NCBI GenBank assembly: GCA_026419785.1
Contig: JAODTK010002555.1
Location: forward strand, 310,001-374,000
Origin: Sclerodactyla briareus
Taxonomy: Eukaryota > Echinodermata > Holothuroidea > Dendrochirotida > Sclerodactylidae
Direction: 5' to 3'
Length of the DNA stretch: 64,000 nt
In this document: positions 47,501 to 59,999 of the stretch, piece by piece
How the letters are laid out: the number at the start of each line of letters is the position of its first letter
Position numbering within the stretch: the first letter of the stretch is position 1
Notes under the pieces: model-generated
What the model was told of the DNA's origin: nothing
Database searches by the model: none
The model's input: the letters and a program-made list of their open reading frames with translations, nothing else
Position numbers and translations under genes: made by a program

Positions 47501-50500
47501 GGACCACCTCCTCCCCTGACCCCTCCTCCCCAGATCCGTCTTCCAACTCCAGCCCCCCACTCAAATTTCGTTCCTACTCCACTGCTCCCTCACAGCACTA
47601 CGGATCACCTTGCAGCGGTACGTGTGAGAAGACGGTTCGAGTTGAGCTCTATGCAATTCGCCCTGTCCCCCACAACAATATGTTGATAGCTGTGTACACC
47701 TGTCGCAGACATGAACCGAAGTGTGCTTGACAGAGATTCTACTCCCGGATAAAGTGCGTTCCTATTGCCTATTCGTATGCAAAGCGCGTCTCATCTCGCG
47801 CTGTCCACTCCTATTACGTAATACCTAGACTACGCCGAACGGAGGAGTTACTCCTGATCATGCCCCATACGGATACTCCCCGATCGACCTTCGTACCCTT
47901 TAGGGATAACCCCAAGTTCCTTGAATACCTGGTAATCTACTTCGACGCAAAGCCCAATGTGTACTCTTAGATAAGGGCAGGATGTATCAGGCATAAGAGG
48001 GTTAACCCCAGTTGGCCAAAAAGAGAAAGAAACGAGGACCACCTGCGTACGTACATCAGGTTAAGGTGGTGTCCTTCTACCTGTATTCACGTGTTTGTTA
48101 TCGTGAAAATGAAAACTGACGCACAATCTGGACAGCTATGAGAACTGCGCACCTGATTCACGGTAATTCTTTAAGCTCCAAAAGATATCAAGTGATAATA
48201 TTAAAGCATTCAGTTTTCTGCAGAAATCCGTGCGTCTGCAGCAACACAAATTAAATAAAATCCTTTGATCAGCCAATGGCAGCATACCTCAGTATGCCAT
48301 TATAACGGACCCAATCACTTCGGTCACTGGAATATTGACACAAGGGAGCAGCGCAAACAAAGGATGACTTCCACAACAATAAATTGACTCGCTGTTACGG
48401 CAGTGCGTGAACCACAGTGGCCTGATGTTACTTGTTGCACATCGAAGGACTCATCCTAATTTTCTTCAGTGGAAATACTCTCTCTTCATATCGCATTAAC
48501 GTGTGGTTGCAATTGTTTGGGCCATTGGTACAAAATGGTGGAATTATTCCTGCTACTAGGCTAACTGAAAGAAAATGGTACAGGGAACCTGAAACGTTTG
48601 ATACACGATGTCAATACTCACCAGGACTTTGTAGCGCTGGCTGTTTGCAATGGGTAGGTCGTAATTTGCACTGAAGGTGTGCGATTATTATTGAAAATGA
48701 AACCAACATATGCACACAAAAAAACAAAATTACGAAAAATAGTATATCTCACATTCTGGTGGACAATTGCACAGTTGACTATATGAATATTCTTTCTCGC
48801 TACGAACATTAAAATCCCCATCAATGGCCCAGATCAATAAGTGGCAGTAGCTCACCAATGGCCAATCCACCAAAAATCACATGTCCACAGCTCTTTATAA
48901 TGGAATCAAAACAACGAGAATCCAACAAATGATTGTAACATATAACTATCAAGCATGGGGAGGATACACTGTATATTGCAACCAGTCATGCCCATACATC
49001 CAGGTACACATGAGAATACATAATGCAATCATGCCGAACGGACAAAAAAATAGGGTGAGAGGGGTAGTGAAAACACACTGTAAGTCATTTGCGTCATAAA
49101 TTACGTGACATTTACGATTGATAATTCATGTCTCAATAACTAACGATAAAAAATTAATTCTGTAGATTATATGACAACAGCCACACAATTAGAGCCTAAG
49201 CCCCAAATTGCAATCAATTAAACAATTAAATATCCAACGTACCTCTAGGAACAGAGTGATTGGTGAACACAAAGCATGGGTAAATGCTTATATACCACAC
49301 TTTGTCCGCCTTTGTGTAACTAAATATTTTCATTTTAATCCCTCATGCATAGGCATATGGGACCTGGGGTTCACGGAAATTGTGAAAACACTAAAGTGAA
49401 TCAATTCAAACGAATATTCCATTCATTCTCTTTTTCAAAACATAATATTCGACATCTGATTCCAAATGAAGTCTATTATAAAGAGCAGCAGTGGCAGGGA
49501 AGATTTTATTGCCGTAGGCTAAATATTTTCTAGCATGGGAACTAAACAAATTCATGGGATGATCTGTTTCCTGTGATGACCAGAACAAACACCAGATTAA
49601 GTTGGAGTAAGCGGGATTCTGACAAGAAAGGTAGAAACTTCTAACTTATACGCAGTTGTGAAAAAACAGGTGTAACAACGTTCCATCGTGATTATTGAAA
49701 ATGTACAAGAGCTATGTCTGCACCAACACTTTCCTGGTTGGCTGAGGGACAACTTCCCCGAAGCATTAACGTTGTATGATAAAACTAAAAAAAAACTAAA
49801 AAACTAAAAGAAAAACTGATTGACCTATGATTACTTAAGCTGGGGAAATGCCAGTGAAAACCCTTGTGCCTGCTTTGTTGAAGTGAACTGAGAGGCTCGT
49901 TTGTTCACTAACGTAGATGAATGTATTCTATACATATTTCTACATTTAAAAAAAAAAATCCAATCCATAGACCTTAAGCGATAAAGTTCAGTTCGGCTGG
50001 CTACACCATGAGGGAATCTCGACGATACGCTATAGTACCTTAGTATTGTTAGTAAGGTGGTGCAGTCTAACTGGAAGTGCCGCGATAGGATGTACTGTCC
50101 GCTAGGTGGTGCGACCAGATACAGCTTACAGCGAGCTGCCAGGCCAAGGGATACTGAAATAACAACGGTGCAAGCAGTTAGCACATGTCAGCAGATACTT
50201 TGAAAACACTCTAATTGTAAGAATTGCAAGGACTTCCCTCAATGATAATATTTACTTACCAAATCTCTCAACGAGCTTGGCTTCCATCAGGTATAATCGA
50301 AAATGTCATACGTTTTGCAGAGTTCCACGATGTGTCAGCGGAACATCCTCGGCGATGCCTAAAATAGTGCACCTCTCAATAAATACACAATCTACATCCT
50401 CGGCGATGCGTAGAAATTAAACCATTCTGATAATTGTCGCTATGCAGAATTACGACCAGTTACTTCGCTGGCGTTGGACCTGTAGTGTCGTAACAGGGGA

Positions 50501-52247
50501 TAGTACTGCACCTCATGCATATCCATAAGTTATACCCACATTGCCTACCTAAATCTTGATCAGAGACCCACGTAAAATTTGTAATCTTGTAATCCAATTC
50601 GTACAGTAGCTTATGAGAGCGAGTTATTCTCCCCATGTGACACAACCACCCATTTTTATGTTGCTAATCCACAAGCAACATCAAACAAATGTAACTGAAA
50701 TACACATCTACATCTCTGTGTCTAACGCTTAACAAACCGAGACCATCTTTAGACAGCAACTTCCATTCGCAATAGTACCAAGTAATACAACAGATACAGA
50801 CTTATCTCGATTCTACTCTTTCATACTAGGTTCGGCTGCTTAGCTTTTGTCAGGTCTCTTAGTGGGACAGCGATGGCAGCAAAGTTCGGAATAAACACAT
50901 GTGCACATGAGAACATGAAGAGGGACAAACAAACAGACAGGCTGACAGAAGAACAGAAATAAAGACAGAAAGACAGGCAGACATGCAGACAGACATACTG
51001 TCACAGGTTCACCTAACTGACCAGAGCCAAACACGGAATAACGTGACACACGCGAACGAATAATTCGTCCTCATTTATTACCAATTAAAGTTATATACTA
51101 CACTTAATGTTACACTTAACCCTACTTTCGTGCCTAAAATTATTTTCTCTAACCATGGATATATCTCATTTCTCTCAATTGTAAGAATATATAGAGCTAT
51201 TATCAAAAATACTTCGGACCACCAGTCCTCTACTTCTCAACAACATCAAACTGAGGACCTTTGATCTCAAATAACATTACCGGTACCGGGAATTTCTTGA
51301 TCGGTGCTATTTTGATCGGTTTTGAACAAACACATTAAACCAGGACAGGGGTAGCTTATTCCTCGTCGGTGCCCTGTAACAAATACGATTAATTCTTTTA
51401 ATTCGAAGACGACACGCACGAGCGCAAGATGAGTGACACAGTGAAGACAATTGACGGTAGGAGATTAGTATTCTACCATGCATATTTGCGCTTGATCTTT
51501 GACGTTTCATTTAGAATACTTAGTTTTATTAATTAGTATCTAACCATTTAACTCTCGGTACCCACGACTCTTCTCTCAGTCGTATGGCAGTCTGACTATT
51601 TTCTCCTATACGTACGCTTACATACGGATCATCACGTGCAGCTTTCCATTTCAGACGTTATCCATAGATATTGGACTACGTTCCAGTTGCCACACAGTTG
51701 GTTCGTGTGCTAACACTCTCCTCCAGGTGTAGAAGGTCGGAGTGCTCAATGCGTGTGAGCCTACTTCATAATAAATAATTATTCTCTTTGATTTCGCACC
51801 ACGCCCATAGACTGAGAGAAGTTTCCCATACTTGAGGTAACATCATATTTACCATATTCTGTCAACAAAATTGAGCTTCCAATTTCAGAGTTTGCCCCCT
51901 GAAATTGATTCGCAATATTATCTGAACGACGCAAGTGGATGACGATGTTGTAGAAATGGTACTTGTTTCACTCTAGATAACTAGTTCGCGATAACTTATA
52001 CGAACGTATACTCTCAGTACATGATGAAAAGGAAGTGGCTCATGCGAAATATAAATCCTTCACATCGAAATAAACGTTTATAAAGTAAAAACCATCCATG
52101 GCTGTACAGGTATGACAGCATTTACCAATCGTTAGCAACAATCCAGGGCACAAGCATGTGCTCGGCTAAATAAATTACGCAAAACAAAACACGATTATCA
52201 GCTGATGGCTCAAATGATTTTGGCTTTTTTTGCTCTCGTTATTACAG
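47500..52247. other. Unassigned stretch upstream of the dispanin-like gene
   Basis: No coding exon is supported; a 5' untranslated exon and promoter of the gene below probably lie here but I cannot place them. Visible items: a CATCCTCGGCGATGC word repeated at about 50344 and 50397, and an imperfect GACAGA/ACAG simple repeat at about 50920-51000. The plus frame at 47464-47730 after the 235-bp array is unrecognised. Confidence 0.4.
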
Positions 52248-52288
52248 AAGATCCTGCCGGGGAGTATAACCCGTCTTTTCAGGCGGAT
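52248..52288 (+). other. 5' untranslated part of coding exon 1
   Basis: A strong pyrimidine tract (TTTTTTTGCTCTCGTTATTACAG is interrupted only by G and A) ends in an AG at 52246-52247. This makes 52248 the likely exon start and implies an upstream untranslated exon. The frame stays open back to an ATG at 52205, but that ATG lies in the intron-like tract, so I do not use it. Confidence 0.55.
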
Positions 52289-52522
52289 ATGTCATCAACG
52301 ATGGTAAACTCATATGACGGGTTTTCAGGAGAAAGACAGCCCCCTCCGTATTACGCACCACCTATCAGCAATCCCCATGTTCACGATACCACTATACAGG
52401 CACCGCCACTAGCTACCAAGGCCACCTACCCACCAGTAACGGCAGCTCCCTCTGCACCCTACACACCTATGACGGGAATGGTACAAACTGGGGTTATAGA
52501 AGGGCAGCCTGCACCAGTTCCG
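52289..52522 (+). CDS. CD225/dispanin-like membrane protein, coding exon 1 (proline-rich N-terminus)
   Basis: First of three exons (52289-52522, 54778-54925, 56587-56690) giving 161 residues. This exon encodes residues 1-78 from ATG at 52289 (G at -3) to a CCG/GTAAGC donor at 52522, phase 0. It is cytosolic-type, rich in Pro, Thr and Tyr, with PPPY at residues 18-21 (a WW-domain ligand) and PSAP at 54-57 (a TSG101-type late-domain motif). Whole protein: proline-rich tail, hydrophobic Cys-Cys-Cys segment (101-120), short loop with RGDEDPDKY, transmembrane helix 145-161. This matches the layout of CD225 (IFITM, PRRT, SYNDIG-like) proteins, membrane proteins of plasma membrane and endosomes; the CD225 match itself is loose. 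LITAF-like and other small proline-rich membrane proteins are alternatives. Reading through the donor gives a stop after 135 codons from 52205. Confidence 0.65.
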
Positions 52523-54777
52523 GTAAGCCCAAACTGTAATTCATGTATAGTTCATTATTCAGCACTAACCACGTGTCTTGAGTGCGTAGCTGGTCTCGAA
52601 GTGACTGAATAGGACGAAGCTCGACCAGACTAAAATGTGTTGTTGTTTTTTTTTTTGGGGGGGGGGGGAGAGGGGGTTTGTCAAGTTATCGACTGATGTA
52701 TACAAATGGACTGTTCTAATTCTAATCACTAGTCCCCTAATAGGTATAGGTTTAGTGGGGTTAACCGCGACAATCCTCTAGGTAGTAAGGTTTGGTTAGG
52801 CAAATATTCAAATGAAATAGGCTCGTGTCTCTCTCAATTTTCAAGATGGCCTCCTGTTTCATTTGACACCGCGTCATTTTCGATCTTGATTCAAGATCGC
52901 CGTCGACGCCATCGCCAAAACTGTAGTTGTTACTACGAGCACCTATATTCACGAGTCGAAGAGGAAGATCCTGAATCTGACATCAGTTTTATACTCCGTC
53001 ATCTCTTCCACCTATGAAAAAAACAGGAGAACAACAATTGAATTTCATTAATAACAACTAGTATTCCGAGTATATCGGCCCAATTCATGGTGCCCAATGT
53101 CCGTTTCGAGAGAGAGAATTGGTAAATTGTTCGACGATCCGTACGACTCTGACTGACTTTTCGCTCCACCCCTGGACAGACCCAGCAGCACTGTTCAAGA
53201 TCCCATTAAAATACTGGATCTTAGCCTTGGTCTCCACCAGCACACTTCACAACACTCTCACTTCCAGAATACAGAAAGGAAACAGGTTACAAGACGGGTT
53301 GACACACCACGCAGTCCAATAATTCTCCAGGAAGCCCCCCCACATAGTCGGCCTTGCGAAAATCGGTATAGACCACGAATTCCCGCATTGCTCAGGCAGG
53401 TCACGGGGAGCCAAGGTGCGATCTACTTCGTACGAATCTCCAAAATACCCAGCTCAACGGGACCCCACATAAAATTCCTCGGTCAAGACCCCGCCGTCAT
53501 CTGCCTTGACAGCTGGGCACCGCACCACAGAGGGCCAAGTGCGGAGTTTCTGGACTGCTCTGTAGCCCGGCGGCGAGGCATCCGTTGCCAGGTGTCTCTC
53601 CGCAGACTCACAGAGACGCTGGAACTCCCACCAGTTGCCCAACCATGCCCAAGTAGAGTTGGGAGTGCTTACAGAGAAATGAAACACGAAATACGTAGTA
53701 AGTACTTTGTAATAAGGTAGTGTTGAGGAAGGCTATCTCTATCTGTGGGTGGTTATATATGGACATGTCATGTGACTTAGTAAAGGTCCTCCAGCACCTC
53801 GTCAACCATCAAGGTCAAGACTTTCTTCGCACTTCGAGAGCAGTCGTCGTGCCAATTAGTTATCCCAGTCATACACCGACTAACCCCAGTAGAATTTCGA
53901 GTAAAATTCCGAAATGACACATTGTCCTACAATGCAGCTGCAATATGCAATCTTCTATCTCGTCAGACACCAACCCACGGCATAAAATATTTTCCCGGGT
54001 TTCCATTGCTATTTTAGACCTTACCACGATGCGACGCTAGTGGAACACATAATAGATTTAGCATTGCGGTGAGCGCTGCCCTAATGAAAATCGAATCTGC
54101 GAACTATTAATTCGTTCCCTAATATCTAGAAACAGGGCATTTAGTCAAACTTGAACGCATGGAGGAGAGTATGGTCCCGTGACCCGAACACACTGATTAA
54201 AGCTGTTGCATTAACATTTAATCGCTTCTCATCATTTACCTTGTGGCTCAAAGTAGGACAGACTATCGATCTCCAAATAATATGCCCTTCGTGTGTGGAG
54301 GACCCCATCCGAGGTGTGTAGAGAGAGGGGGGCGAACACGTTTTGGGACCACTGTCATGTTCGATTTGGTGTATTTCGAGTCATCGCTGCTTGTAGCAGC
54401 CGAGCTAAACACATCCACAACCAATAACTATTGTTCAGCAAACGTGACCGTATCACATCATCCATAGTTACTGGGTTCAGGTGGGTTGTGTTATAAATCC
54501 TGGCCCGAATTCCTAACTGGTAGTCGATGTTGTTCGTGGTAACCATCGCTCAAAAAATTATTGCAGTCTTCATCATGTGGTTTCACATGTCGAGTTATTA
54601 TGGCTGTCAGCGGCTGTGTTTGGAATCAACCACTAGTTGTAATAGACACATGCATGCCGGGAAAAGGCCACATCGGCATGTCGGGAGAGGAGCCCACGCC
54701 ATGCGGCACTTCCGCTTATAACCACTGCAACTTATTATAAAGTTTGGGCCAAATATGATCTTTTCCTGTTTCTACAG
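52523..54777 (+). other. Intron 1 of the dispanin-like gene
   Basis: GT..AG bounded. It contains T12/G12 homopolymers at 52645-52668, a CCATCTTGAAT-type repeat fragment (about 52840-52920) and a GC-richer stretch at 53.3-53.7 kb with open frames on both strands. I see no additional convincing exon. Confidence 0.55.
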
Positions 54778-54925
54778 CTTCCCGGTGCGGCCAATCAACA
54801 GGTTGTGATAGTGCAACAGCAGCCTCAAGCACCCTCTGGCGGGTGCGTGCTGCTATTCGCTATCTTGTTCGCTTGCTGCTGTACAGGGTTTCTCTTCGGG
54901 ATGCGGAATCATCTTCGCGGCGATG
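54778..54925 (+). CDS. CD225/dispanin-like membrane protein, coding exon 2 (first hydrophobic segment)
   Basis: The exon starts after a pyrimidine-rich acceptor (TTTTCCTGTTTCTACAG) at 54777 and ends at G/GTAAAT at 54925; 148 bp, entering phase 0 and leaving phase 1. It encodes residues 79-127 and the first base of 128: a Gln-rich stretch NQQVVIVQQQPQ, then the hydrophobic segment CVLLFAILFACCCTGFLFGM and the basic loop RNHLRG. In IFITM-type proteins the first hydrophobic segment is an intramembrane helix with palmitoylated cysteines; the three adjacent cysteines (111-113) would fit, by inference. Intron 1 is about 2.26 kb. Confidence 0.7.
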
Positions 54926-56586
54926 GTAAATATGTTTCTTGGGTTTATAATGAGTAAATATGCATGTAGAAATCCTTGAAAATAGTACACAAAACTGCAC
55001 ACTGAATCTTTGTAACGTTTTCCTCGTGAAATCAATCAGACGTTTGAATATCCTAGATCAGCTTCAGTGAAACTCTTAAGGCCAAATTGGACACCTCTCT
55101 ACTACGCTACCGGCAGACCTACCTACCAACCTATCTGTCCATTTGTCTTTCCGTTAATTTGTTCTATTTTCAGATTGGTATTCTATTTTGTACGAACTAT
55201 TTGGATCTTAGAATGCGGAATTACGTCCAAACTTGTTAACATTTTCTAACCCTAAAACCTGAAAGTTTGGGATAAAGCTCGTATCAATCAGTCGTAGCAT
55301 AATATAGTAACAGAGCTTTGCCACGTACTGAACTGATGTTTCACCTTTTGGGGGCTTCCTCGTCTACATTTCTTATGGAACCCATCTTCAGGGAATTGAA
55401 ACCGCTTCAGCAGTGCCTTTTATCACTTCTTTGTAATTTTGCGAATTATCAGGTGGTAGTCGATTTGTTTTTCAATCTCGGCCAAATAAAATTATCTCTG
55501 TTTCCCCGCCTCAGTCTCTCCTAACTCAGCCTTTGCTCTCCCACCTCTGCCCTTTGCTCTCCTACCTCAGCCCTTTGCTCTCCTACCTCAGCCCTTTGCT
55601 CTTCAACCTCAGCCCTTTGCTCACGCTTGCGCTCACGCTCGGATTTTCTTCCTTTTTGCCTTTATCACAAGCAATATGTTGTTTCTCTTTAACGGAACTT
55701 GCGAGCTCACTTCCTATAAGAACTACTTTGGCCCCAACTGATATCAGTTAGTAATATCCATACCTCAGTTCGGCAACCACAAATACCAGTAATATCCAAA
55801 TATCAGTTTCTACAGCTTAGGCAATTAACGGCGTAACTACGTACCACCAAAGAGTATAGGTTCAGAGACTATCGAATTTATTTGGGTTTGGTTTACCTCT
55901 CCCGTGGTCACCCGGCAAATAATAAACGTATAGTAGTATAGTAGTACAGTTCATAACCTCTTAGAGGTTCGAAGGCACACTTCTGTCAGACGCCCCATGT
56001 TTCCTCTCAAGGTCTTAGTAAAGTTCACACGCTTCTAGTTCTGACGGGATTCTAGTTCTCTCGCGCGCTCCGTCTCAAACTGTAGTAGAACGGAAGGCAA
56101 AACGTGTCAGGTATATTTGGTATGATACTTTATTTTACGTCGGAGTGCCCAGTGAGTAAACGCGGAGAGCGCTACAATATCACCGTGGCTTGCCGTGAGA
56201 ACTATATATGATAAAACTCGCACATGAATACCACAAAACAAAAATGGAGCCACCGCGACAAAACGCGGACCAAACAAAACTAACGAAATGGTCCCAACCC
56301 TAATACTGACCACCAGAGGCGTCGCTAAATTCCTATTACCTAACGCTAGTTTCGTCTTTATTAGGTCCTACTGCCTAAACACTCACGGTAAATTTTCGAC
56401 AGTTAAGAGATTATCTAGCCCAGTATTCACGTTTGCCGATGACGCCACCGCCCCCAGCACTGCCCTTCGTCCATTTTCAATCGAATAGATTTGTCATTTC
56501 GAGAACATTGTGGAAAGGTCTCATAGAATGCATGCGTAACCACTGTATTAATAATTGATTTTTTTTTTGGCAGGCATGCGCCACAG
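54926..56586 (+). other. Intron 2 of the dispanin-like gene
   Basis: GT..AG bounded, AT-leaning. Contains the 21-bp minisatellite at 55526-55622. Retention of this intron would add GKYVSWVYNE and a stop after residue 127. Confidence 0.55.
55526..55622 (+). repeat. 21-bp minisatellite in intron 2
   Basis: About four and a half copies of a 21-bp unit (CCCTTTGCTCTCCTACCTCAG). Because 21 is divisible by three, a frame crosses it encoding a repeated seven-residue phrase, LSPLLSY. It is not part of the gene. Confidence 0.9.
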
Positions 56587-56690
56587 AGGATCCGGATAAG
56601 TATCGGCGTTATGTTAACTACACTACAATCTCTGAAATTGTGGGGTTTGTGCTGTTCTGGTTGATCATAATCCTGCTCATCTTCCTGTGA
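56587..56690 (+). CDS. CD225/dispanin-like membrane protein, coding exon 3 (C-terminal transmembrane helix)
   Basis: With the acceptor after CCACAG at 56586, phase 1 continues exactly (G plus AG = Glu128). The exon encodes DPDKYRRYVNYTTISEI and the helix VGFVLFWLIIILLIFL, then TGA at 56688-56690. The protein thus ends at the inner edge of a transmembrane helix, as in short dispanins. A poly-T tract and a competing AG at 56573 lie just upstream; using that one gives a premature stop. Vertebrate IFITM genes also have an intron inside the CD225 region (from memory). Intron 2 is about 1.66 kb. Confidence 0.65.
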
Positions 56691-56926
56691 TTGCTCCGCT
56701 GATGTAGTTGTCGTGTGATAAGGGAAGTTTCCAACGAGCCATGAATCAACGTCAAGAAGTCAGTGGAAAGCGCAACGGGACGAGTGTTACTAGTATTGCC
56801 AATATACATATGTCAGATTACTTCTCCTGAGGATTAATGCATGGAAGCCATGGAATAACTATTATTAGTCACTATCCTACTGATATAAGAACAACCTACC
56901 TGGATAATCACTCCACATCTTAGGTA

Positions 56927-56932
56927 AATAAA
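56927..56932 (+). terminator. Candidate polyadenylation signal
   Basis: AATAAA about 240 bp after the stop codon of the dispanin-like gene. It is the first canonical hexamer downstream that I noticed. A hexamer alone is weak evidence in AT-rich DNA. Confidence 0.4.
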
Positions 56933-56939
56933 ACAAAAT

Positions 56940-59900
56940 TCAACTTCCTCAAAAAGTTTGTTAGCAATCAATATAACTGGAATGTCACAGTGAACACTGG
57001 TAAACGTAAACAGCAACTCATAATCAGTCAACATCAATTTAGTCACCACATGGTAGTTTCACACTTTGGAAAAACAATGTTGTAGGTGTAACACAGTAAC
57101 CAGATTTTACTTTCTCTGTTACACTTGTCATATCTCAGAATCATACCATGCCGTTTTATCCCATCAAATATATAATACCCAGTAAATTATACTTTTCCTC
57201 TCCTAATATATCATGTAACATATTGGTTTCTTACACTTCTTCTCTACACGAGTAATTACGAATGATATTTGGGTACTTAGATAGTCGCTTCCCCTATACC
57301 TTGATCACAAGAACTGGTACGCACTCCGACAACTCGGAAAGTATGTGTCAGCGGCTAATACAGCGCCGGTCGTACCAAGTTTTCACATGTCCCCATTTAG
57401 CACCTGGGTACTAATTTAGTGCTCGCAACAGTGCAACAGAGCATGCAGGTTTTTGTTATCTTTCTTGCTCTAACTATATTCAGTATACATTCTTTTCACA
57501 TAGTTCATTTTACTACTCAAATGCATATTAATATTTGATTAGGCATTCGAAAAACATGCCATGTGAGGCGCATATTCCGGAATATACATGTGCATGCACG
57601 ATACATACATTGGCACAACATTGGGGGGCGAATTATTGCATAGCGTAAAATTAGTTACAGTCGACCCATGTGAGCAATTTGGTAATTGATATGATAGGAA
57701 GGTTTCAAAGTAAGAAGCGTTTATGTGCCAAATACCATAACCAAATATTACCAAAGTCAACAGGACTGTAGACCGAAACAAACATTGAGTCTGCATAATG
57801 TCAATACCATTCCCCTGACTATGGCATCAGAGTGTACTTGTTGGCGCCCACGCAACTTGAAAATGACTGTTCCAAAGTTCCGTATAGATTTGTTTCGCAC
57901 AAAAACCGGACGACCTATATTCATTTGCTTCATTGTGTTATGGAAGTGTTACCTCTGCCTATTCATGCAGAACTAGTTATCCTTCATGTAGGCCTGGGTG
58001 CGAACAATAGTAAGAATACACGTCATATGCAAACACATAAGCATGCGCAAGAGCGGCGAGCATAGGGGACACGCGGTCCCCTAAACAATTTGGTTGGAGG
58101 ATACAATTCAATTAGTCCCCGCCCCAATATTTGAGCCTACTGTCCATTTTCTAATTCGGCATATTGAAAATAACAAGAGGTTCACTACTACGGCAATTGA
58201 TCATGGCAATGGTGGAGAGGAAGCAAAGCTCTGGGTGGAGTGGTGATGGAGATTACTATATACAGAACCTTCATTCGTTTGTACGTATTTTTTTTTTTTT
58301 TTGGAGTCATCAACTAGGAACAGGGTAATTTGTTTTACAGGGTTCGGGCAAAGACAAAATGAAATATTCTCATAACTTGATGGCCCTATTTTCGATTTAC
58401 GAATGTTAGTTACTGCGTCAAAAAGCACGGTAAGTACGTTTTCCTGCAAACTGATAGTGAGGGATTGCCAAAATATCACATATCAACAACATATACAGTT
58501 GTCAAGGGATACCTTGGACTTCTGTGAATTTTGAAGAGCCGTCATAAAAATCAAATTATATTTTTTCCAAATTTCAGATGATAAATGACAGACGTCGACA
58601 AGTTTAATATATTGTTGGGGTCGCTGTCTATATGAAGACTGGACCCTTTTTTCACACGACAATCAGAAATTGAGGTAGACGATGTCGTAGCAGTATGGTT
58701 CAATAGTTTGGCCACTTATCAGAAATGTTTTGATATGTAGCTATGCATTCTATTACGCCCCACTTGAATTTCAACTTGAGGTTCAATCAGTTCATGAAAT
58801 AATGTATAAACCTTAGCGGTTTTTTTTTATTGACATTTAAATAGTTCGAGATTTCAACAGAAATCTCCCATATTGCTTACCGAAAAGGTGGCAGCAAGAG
58901 TGAGGGCGGATACCCCTTCACGATTTTGACATTGGATTTGCCCCCACCCATTCGGCTACTTCAGAATTTGGCACCCACCTGATAACCCCCCTCCCCCCCC
59001 CCCCCCTTCAGTATCGGTCCAGATTCACTCTTGAACAGTAGGTTGAAAATTTCAACGAAAAATATCGACGAAAATCGAAAAACTCCACGATCGCATTAAA
59101 TACAGACTATTGGGAATATTGGTAAATTTTCATTACTCTCCGGCATCAGGTGGTTTCCCGTAACAACTGATTGTTCAGACGACATGTCATGTTCTATCGA
59201 GTTATTTGATATGGTTAATAGAGGGGGAAGGACTAATTCAGACACGTATAGGTATTGGATGAATACGGTTACTTACGGTTACGCTCGGCGAAGAAAAACT
59301 ACTTCAATCAAGCAGTTGCCATGAACAACGGCAATAAAAGGCACTATGGCAAATTGTTCGTAATGGACGTTCAAACGGTACAGGTATGCACAGTAACAAA
59401 ATAATTTATTAGTCATACACGTCACTGAAATTTCGGAATTTGCATTTGTAGCGGATTCACTTAAAGTTCGTTCCACTTCCGTCGCCAGTAAAATATAATA
59501 ATTGCTTCTCTGATGATGAGTAAGACTCAAATGACGTGTAAGAGTCTGTATCCTCAAAGTTGCCAGAAGATGCAAATATTTGAGAATGGTAGTAGTGAAT
59601 GTTTTCTAAAGATTTATGCACATGGGGTTACTGGGAGTATTGAACACATACTTAGCAACAGTATTAGATGTAATACATTTAACGAGGGATTTTTTATAAT
59701 TAATTTGATTTGTGTTGATGAGAGAATAACTCCTATTTTATAAATGCATTTTAGATAGATTCATGTAATTTCCCTACGTTTAAGAGGGCTTCATCATATA
59801 TTTTGACCATTATTTTACTAAATGATATTCATTGCCTTTGTAGATTTTCCAAACGTTTATTCATTTTAGGCGACTCATTTTGTCACGTCATTTTGCTTTT

Positions 59901-59995
59901 CATCATTATTATTATTATTACTTTGTTCAGTTTGTTTTTCCCCTCATAAATGTTTAGATGAATAATAAACGTTCTAGTAACAGTACGGTATACGA
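56940..59995. other. Unassigned non-coding stretch
   Basis: Contains a poly-T run at about 58290-58302, a C14 run at 58993-59006 and an ATT trinucleotide patch near 59905. No gene, RNA or recognised mobile element is supported. Confidence 0.4.
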
Positions 59996-59999
59996 ATTG

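Noticed and set aside
52205-52288. ATG at 52205 as the start of the dispanin-like gene
   Set aside because: It lies inside a pyrimidine-rich tract that ends in a strong acceptor at 52247, so it is probably intronic.
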